Notes under the pieces: model-generated
What the model saw: only the letters and a program-made list of their open reading frames with translations
Database searches by the model: none
Told to the model about the DNA's origin: nothing
Position numbers and translations under genes: made by a program
DNA from: Parascedosporium putredinis
Taxonomy: Eukaryota; Ascomycota; Sordariomycetes; Microascales; Microascaceae
Length of the DNA: 64,000 nucleotides
Reading direction: 5' to 3'
Assembly: GCA_949357655.1 (NCBI GenBank)
Contig: CASHTG010000010.1
Span: 992,001 to 1,056,000 of the forward strand
Shown here: piece by piece, positions 60,797-64,000 of the stretch
How the letters are laid out: each line of letters starts with the position of its first letter
Position numbering within the stretch: the first letter of the stretch is position 1

Positions 60797-63259
60797 CTAA
60801 GTTCTATTAGATCTATCAACGCCGAGTATGCTCGAGCATACACTACGCTGCCGCGGTATCGACAAAGAGGCTATCGGTGACGTACGAGGGTATTGGTAGT
60901 GGGTCGTAAAAGTTGCAACGATGAGGTCTCGTGGTGGGCGCGGGGTACAAAAATCGAATTCCAGGGGCCAGCGTTTGCGAAAAACAGCTAGATAATGCCA
61001 ATGCGACCCGTCGTAAGTCTTCAATGTTATCCCTGCTTCGGGCGTGCTGGAGGTGGGTGGAGAGGTGGAGGCGGCGCAAGATAAGGCGCAAGTCGATCGT
61101 GGGGTTGATTGCTAAGAGAAGGCAGCATCAAGTAGAAATTGAAAGGACGAGAAAACGCATGTCGAAACGGAACTCGAGTATGGAAGAAGCGATCCTTGGT
61201 CGCCGTTATTGCCAGGTTTAGAGCGATCCTATCGTTCGGAACAAGCCAGGTCTCCCCAGAAAAGCGGAATGCAGCTTTCGACACGAGTAGGAGGCAAGCC
61301 TGAGGGTCGAAACAATCGAGTTTGATGACATCCGAGGACACAGGTGTGGCGAGAGTAAGGAGCGCAGTTGGGTTGTGAGGAATAAAAATGAAGAAGTAGA
61401 GAAAAAGGAGGAAACCAAAATCAATCGTGGACAGTTTGTAGCACAGGAGATATGAAGAAATTTGAGGGGTGGGAACCCGATCGAGAAAAGCTCGAACCCG
61501 GAGAAATGGGGCTACTCCGGGCAGCTCGCGAAGAAGGACAAGAAAATTGCGCGAAGGGCGGAGGGGCATTAGCGGCACTACGACTAGTCCTTGACCAGGC
61601 CTGTAGGTGTTGAGCACCTCTCAGTTATTAGGGCATTCCCTTCGGATGATCCCTCCAGCTTCTCGGAAAGTGTGGCCTGTGCTTAACTTGAGGTCCTGCC
61701 GGAATTTCTGGGAGTCCGGCGGTTAAGGCGCAACCAGGAGCGAAACTTGGGGAGTCAAGATGGTGGGGGATGGGCTGTTTGGGGAATCCCCCTTCCAACC
61801 TCTAGCGCCACCGCTGGTTCCATGAACTTCAAAGTTCTCCACAGAAATTGGTGCGGAACGGTCCAAAGGTGGCCTCGAGATGTAATACTAATTTTAGAAC
61901 GAATTTGGTTATCAAGCTTGAACCTACAAAATTCATGTCCTCCTAGTTTAACCAGGCACACCTTGAAGTATTCCATGATAGCGCTCTCACGAGTTTCTGG
62001 GACGCTAATGGGCTAGCAAGGTTCCTCTCCAACAAGTTGGGCAGAGTTGCACCTTCCGCTACACCAATATCGACAAATAGGCATGCTGAATACATGTCTG
62101 GGTAGTTACTACACGAAACAAGAACTTGTTAGAAACGGACGGGAAAGCGAACAAAACCGGGACAGGGATACTGACGTGTTCACCGTGCACTAAACTTCAG
62201 GATAAGGCTTCGACGAAACATCGAGGCCGATGGAGATCAAGACGTCATTGCCCGAGGGGACGTGGCACAAACGCAACAAGGCTTCTCCGACACCGGTGCT
62301 ATTTCCAAGCTTGTGCCTGCCCTAGACCCACACCTTTCTACCGAGTTGGCTCCTCAAGTCCCCCTGCGCGGCGGCGGATACCATCAATTGATCTATTCCG
62401 TTGGGTCCAAACCAGGCTATCAATTTGCCGTTGCAGGTGATGATATTAACCGGCGATGGCCATGATAATGAACGGTAGACCTTGATACCTGTTAATTCTC
62501 AAGTCCTACATTACCGCCTAATTCTTCTCAACAAGGGCATGGCTTACAAGGATGACTAAAATGCGGTTCGAAGTATTAGCTCAGAGAAAGGAAAACATAG
62601 ACGCAGCTCGATTCTTGTGAGGTTGATCCTATGACGCCATAGCCTTCATATCTATCCATCGATGGATCTTTTCATTAACCCATACCCCGCCGAGTCTCCA
62701 TGTAACCCCCAGTGCTCTTAACTACCAACCATTCTCCCACGCCTCACTTCATGCTGAGACACCTGTGACTAGGGTCAATGTGCTGTCGTAACCCAAACAT
62801 GCACGTCCAAAGTTGTGGCCAATCACCGCTAGCTCAACTCCCATACGCCCTACCGAGGTACAGCTGAAAAGGTGTCAAATAATACGACTTATGCTTTCAA
62901 CAGCAACCTACCTAACTACCTCATATCGTCATTTTTAGAGCCTTCTGTTTTGTCTGCGATGACGGTGTAGAGCACACTCGCTTTGGAAACCCAAAGCGAT
63001 GTGGCGAGTCCATCACGAGCCACATATATATGGGGTCCTACCCGACAGCGCTCGGTGAACCGATATACGAGCTGTCCCAGGTTGGGACTCAGCGTTACTG
63101 GGACTGTGTGACGTGGTTGACAGTGTATCGTGTGAATATATGCCTAGCTCATCGCAAACTCCAGTGCGTATTATCATTTTCTCCCCTTGCGTTGGTCTGA
63201 CCTGCTTAGTTTAATTCCGCGAGCTTCACTCCCTGTGGCCCTGCCGACACCCTCGGTAG
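60797..63259. other. Mostly unexplained region with scattered coding-like pieces
   Basis: It contains the possible 5' exons of the unidentified gene (to about 61,128), the coding-like piece at 62.2 kb listed separately, and about 0.8 kb (62,470-63,259) with no credible frame. The remainder, 61.13-62.2 kb, has no convincing protein signal. Confidence 0.35.
62202..62467 (+). pseudogene. Orphan coding-like segment
   Basis: One plus-strand frame ending at a TGA at 62465-62467 reads DGDQDVIARGDVAQTQQGF, then SDTGAISKLVPALDPHLSTE and RGGGYHQLIYSVGSKPGYQF, then GDDINRRWP. It has balanced, globular-protein composition unlike the chance frames elsewhere, but no good start codon; a GTG at 62,262 is the only near-cognate start noted. 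It could be an exon of a gene with unseen frame breaks, or a relic. I recognise no family. Confidence 0.25.
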
Positions 63260-64000
63260 CTAACTCTCGACTGTCATCGCTGTCGACATGACTGTCTTCT
63301 CTCTCCTCACCTTCCATATTCTCATGACTTCCAGTGCTGGCGGGGTTTGTCCCCCATCCTGGTCGTGCACAAGCAGCTTCGTCGCGTCCCCTGGTTTCCT
63401 CGCATTCAAAACATCTCGGACAAGCCTTCTCCCTTCATCCATCTCACCATTCATTTTGCCACATCCCATGCACTTCCACATACCGATCTCACTCATCTGC
63501 CTAGTGCCAGGTGGCGCCTGTCCGTTGACAAGTCGACACCTCTCACAGATGAGCACGAACCGGTTCTTAGCTGCCATCTCATCCTCGCCAAGGAGGAGGT
63601 CCATGACACGATCGTACCAGTGAGAGCCCCCCTAGATTATTATCATATTGACCATAGGATTGGGAAGAAATCTCGGCCGCTGGGGGAGGGGTAGTACTGA
63701 AGGCATTAGGTGCGAATTCTTCTGTCACAGGAAGTGCGTTTGATATTCTAGGAGCCGGCGTTATTTCGGGGACGGGGTGACCTGAGGATAGACTCGGGGG
63801 CGGGCCTCGCGGGATATTCGCGGTTGGTGGAGGTGGCAAGCCCGTCCGGCTCGGCACGTTTGCATTGGAGGGCCCGTCCATGCTAAGGCGTGTCCTCCTT
63901 TGACGCTTCCTTTCATTTGCATCATCCTCACTCACGGACTCCCTCGACGTTTTAGGTCTAGGTTCGTCTCCGTATTTCTCTAACAACTCAAGAGTTGTGT
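63260..64000 (-). CDS. LNP1: ER lunapark protein (Lnp1/LNPK), C-terminal part, runs off the window
   Basis: Endoplasmic reticulum junction-stabilising protein. The N-terminal membrane-hairpin part lies beyond 64,000. What is present starts with TTLELLEKYGDEPRPKTSRE, then a disordered P/S-rich linker, then the lunapark domain: HWYDRVMDLLLGEDEMAAKN, the paired cysteines ICERC and KCMGC of the zinc motif around LVNGQAPPGTRQMSEIGMW, then MNGEMDEGRRLVRDVL. It ends in a tail with the stop at 63260-63262. The frame breaks at a C6 run (63627-63632; G6 on the coding strand). Five G join NNLGG to SHWYDR. The cysteine pattern and the GEDE..KNR/VNGQAPPG signature are diagnostic for the family. Confidence 0.93.

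Noticed and set aside
11987..64000. Real pseudogenisation of the genes
   Set aside because: Breaks are single bases, nearly all in short homopolymers; no nonsense substitutions or larger deletions were noticed, all splice sites are intact, and essential genes are hit equally.
1..64000. CRISPR array, prophage or bacterial operon
   Set aside because: Spliced eukaryotic genes throughout; no regularly spaced repeats of CRISPR type.

Overview
This window looks like nuclear DNA of a filamentous ascomycete (Pezizomycotina; Sordariomycetes is my best guess, not proven). The protein families point that way, and the introns are short (54-217 nt) with GT..AG ends and GCTAAC/GACTAAC-type branch sites. 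No tRNA, rRNA, CRISPR array or intact transposon was recognised.

Layout. 1-12 kb: mostly non-coding and rich in pyrimidine tracts, with one doubtful gene on the minus strand (1285-1889). 11,987-13,046 (+): a SREBP-type bHLH transcription factor with a long CT-rich leader. 14.2-15.5 kb: an unidentified coding-like patch. 16,309-18,038 (-): a C2H2 zinc-finger regulator. 18.0-43.0 kb: a 25-kb stretch in which I find no credible protein gene. 43,037-53,385 (-): three genes in a row, peroxin PEX16, a NirA/NIT-4-like Zn(II)2Cys6 factor, and the nuclear-envelope protein Brl1/Brr6. 54,220-55,693 (+): the transcription elongation factor IWS1/Spn1, divergent from BRL1. 56,492-58,357 (-): an SR-protein kinase (SRPK/Sky1/Dsk1 family). 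60.5-61.1 kb (-): fragments of an unidentified spliced gene. 63,260 to the window end (-): the C-terminal part of an ER lunapark protein.

The genes do not form one pathway. They are three transcription regulators plus housekeeping functions: peroxisome membrane biogenesis, nuclear pore/envelope assembly, Pol II elongation and splicing, SR-protein phosphorylation, and ER network shape. BRL1 and IWS1 share an 834-bp divergent promoter region.

The most important technical observation is that all eight confidently identified genes carry one or more single-base frame breaks, nearly all in short homopolymers and mostly a lost G or C. For the seven complete genes, correcting them one base at a time gives intact proteins whose total lengths divide by three across all exons. 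This looks like consensus error rather than gene death. Plain ORF calling on this sequence will therefore truncate or split every gene. The large gene-poor blocks are the main biological oddity; I did not find a clearly new gene system.
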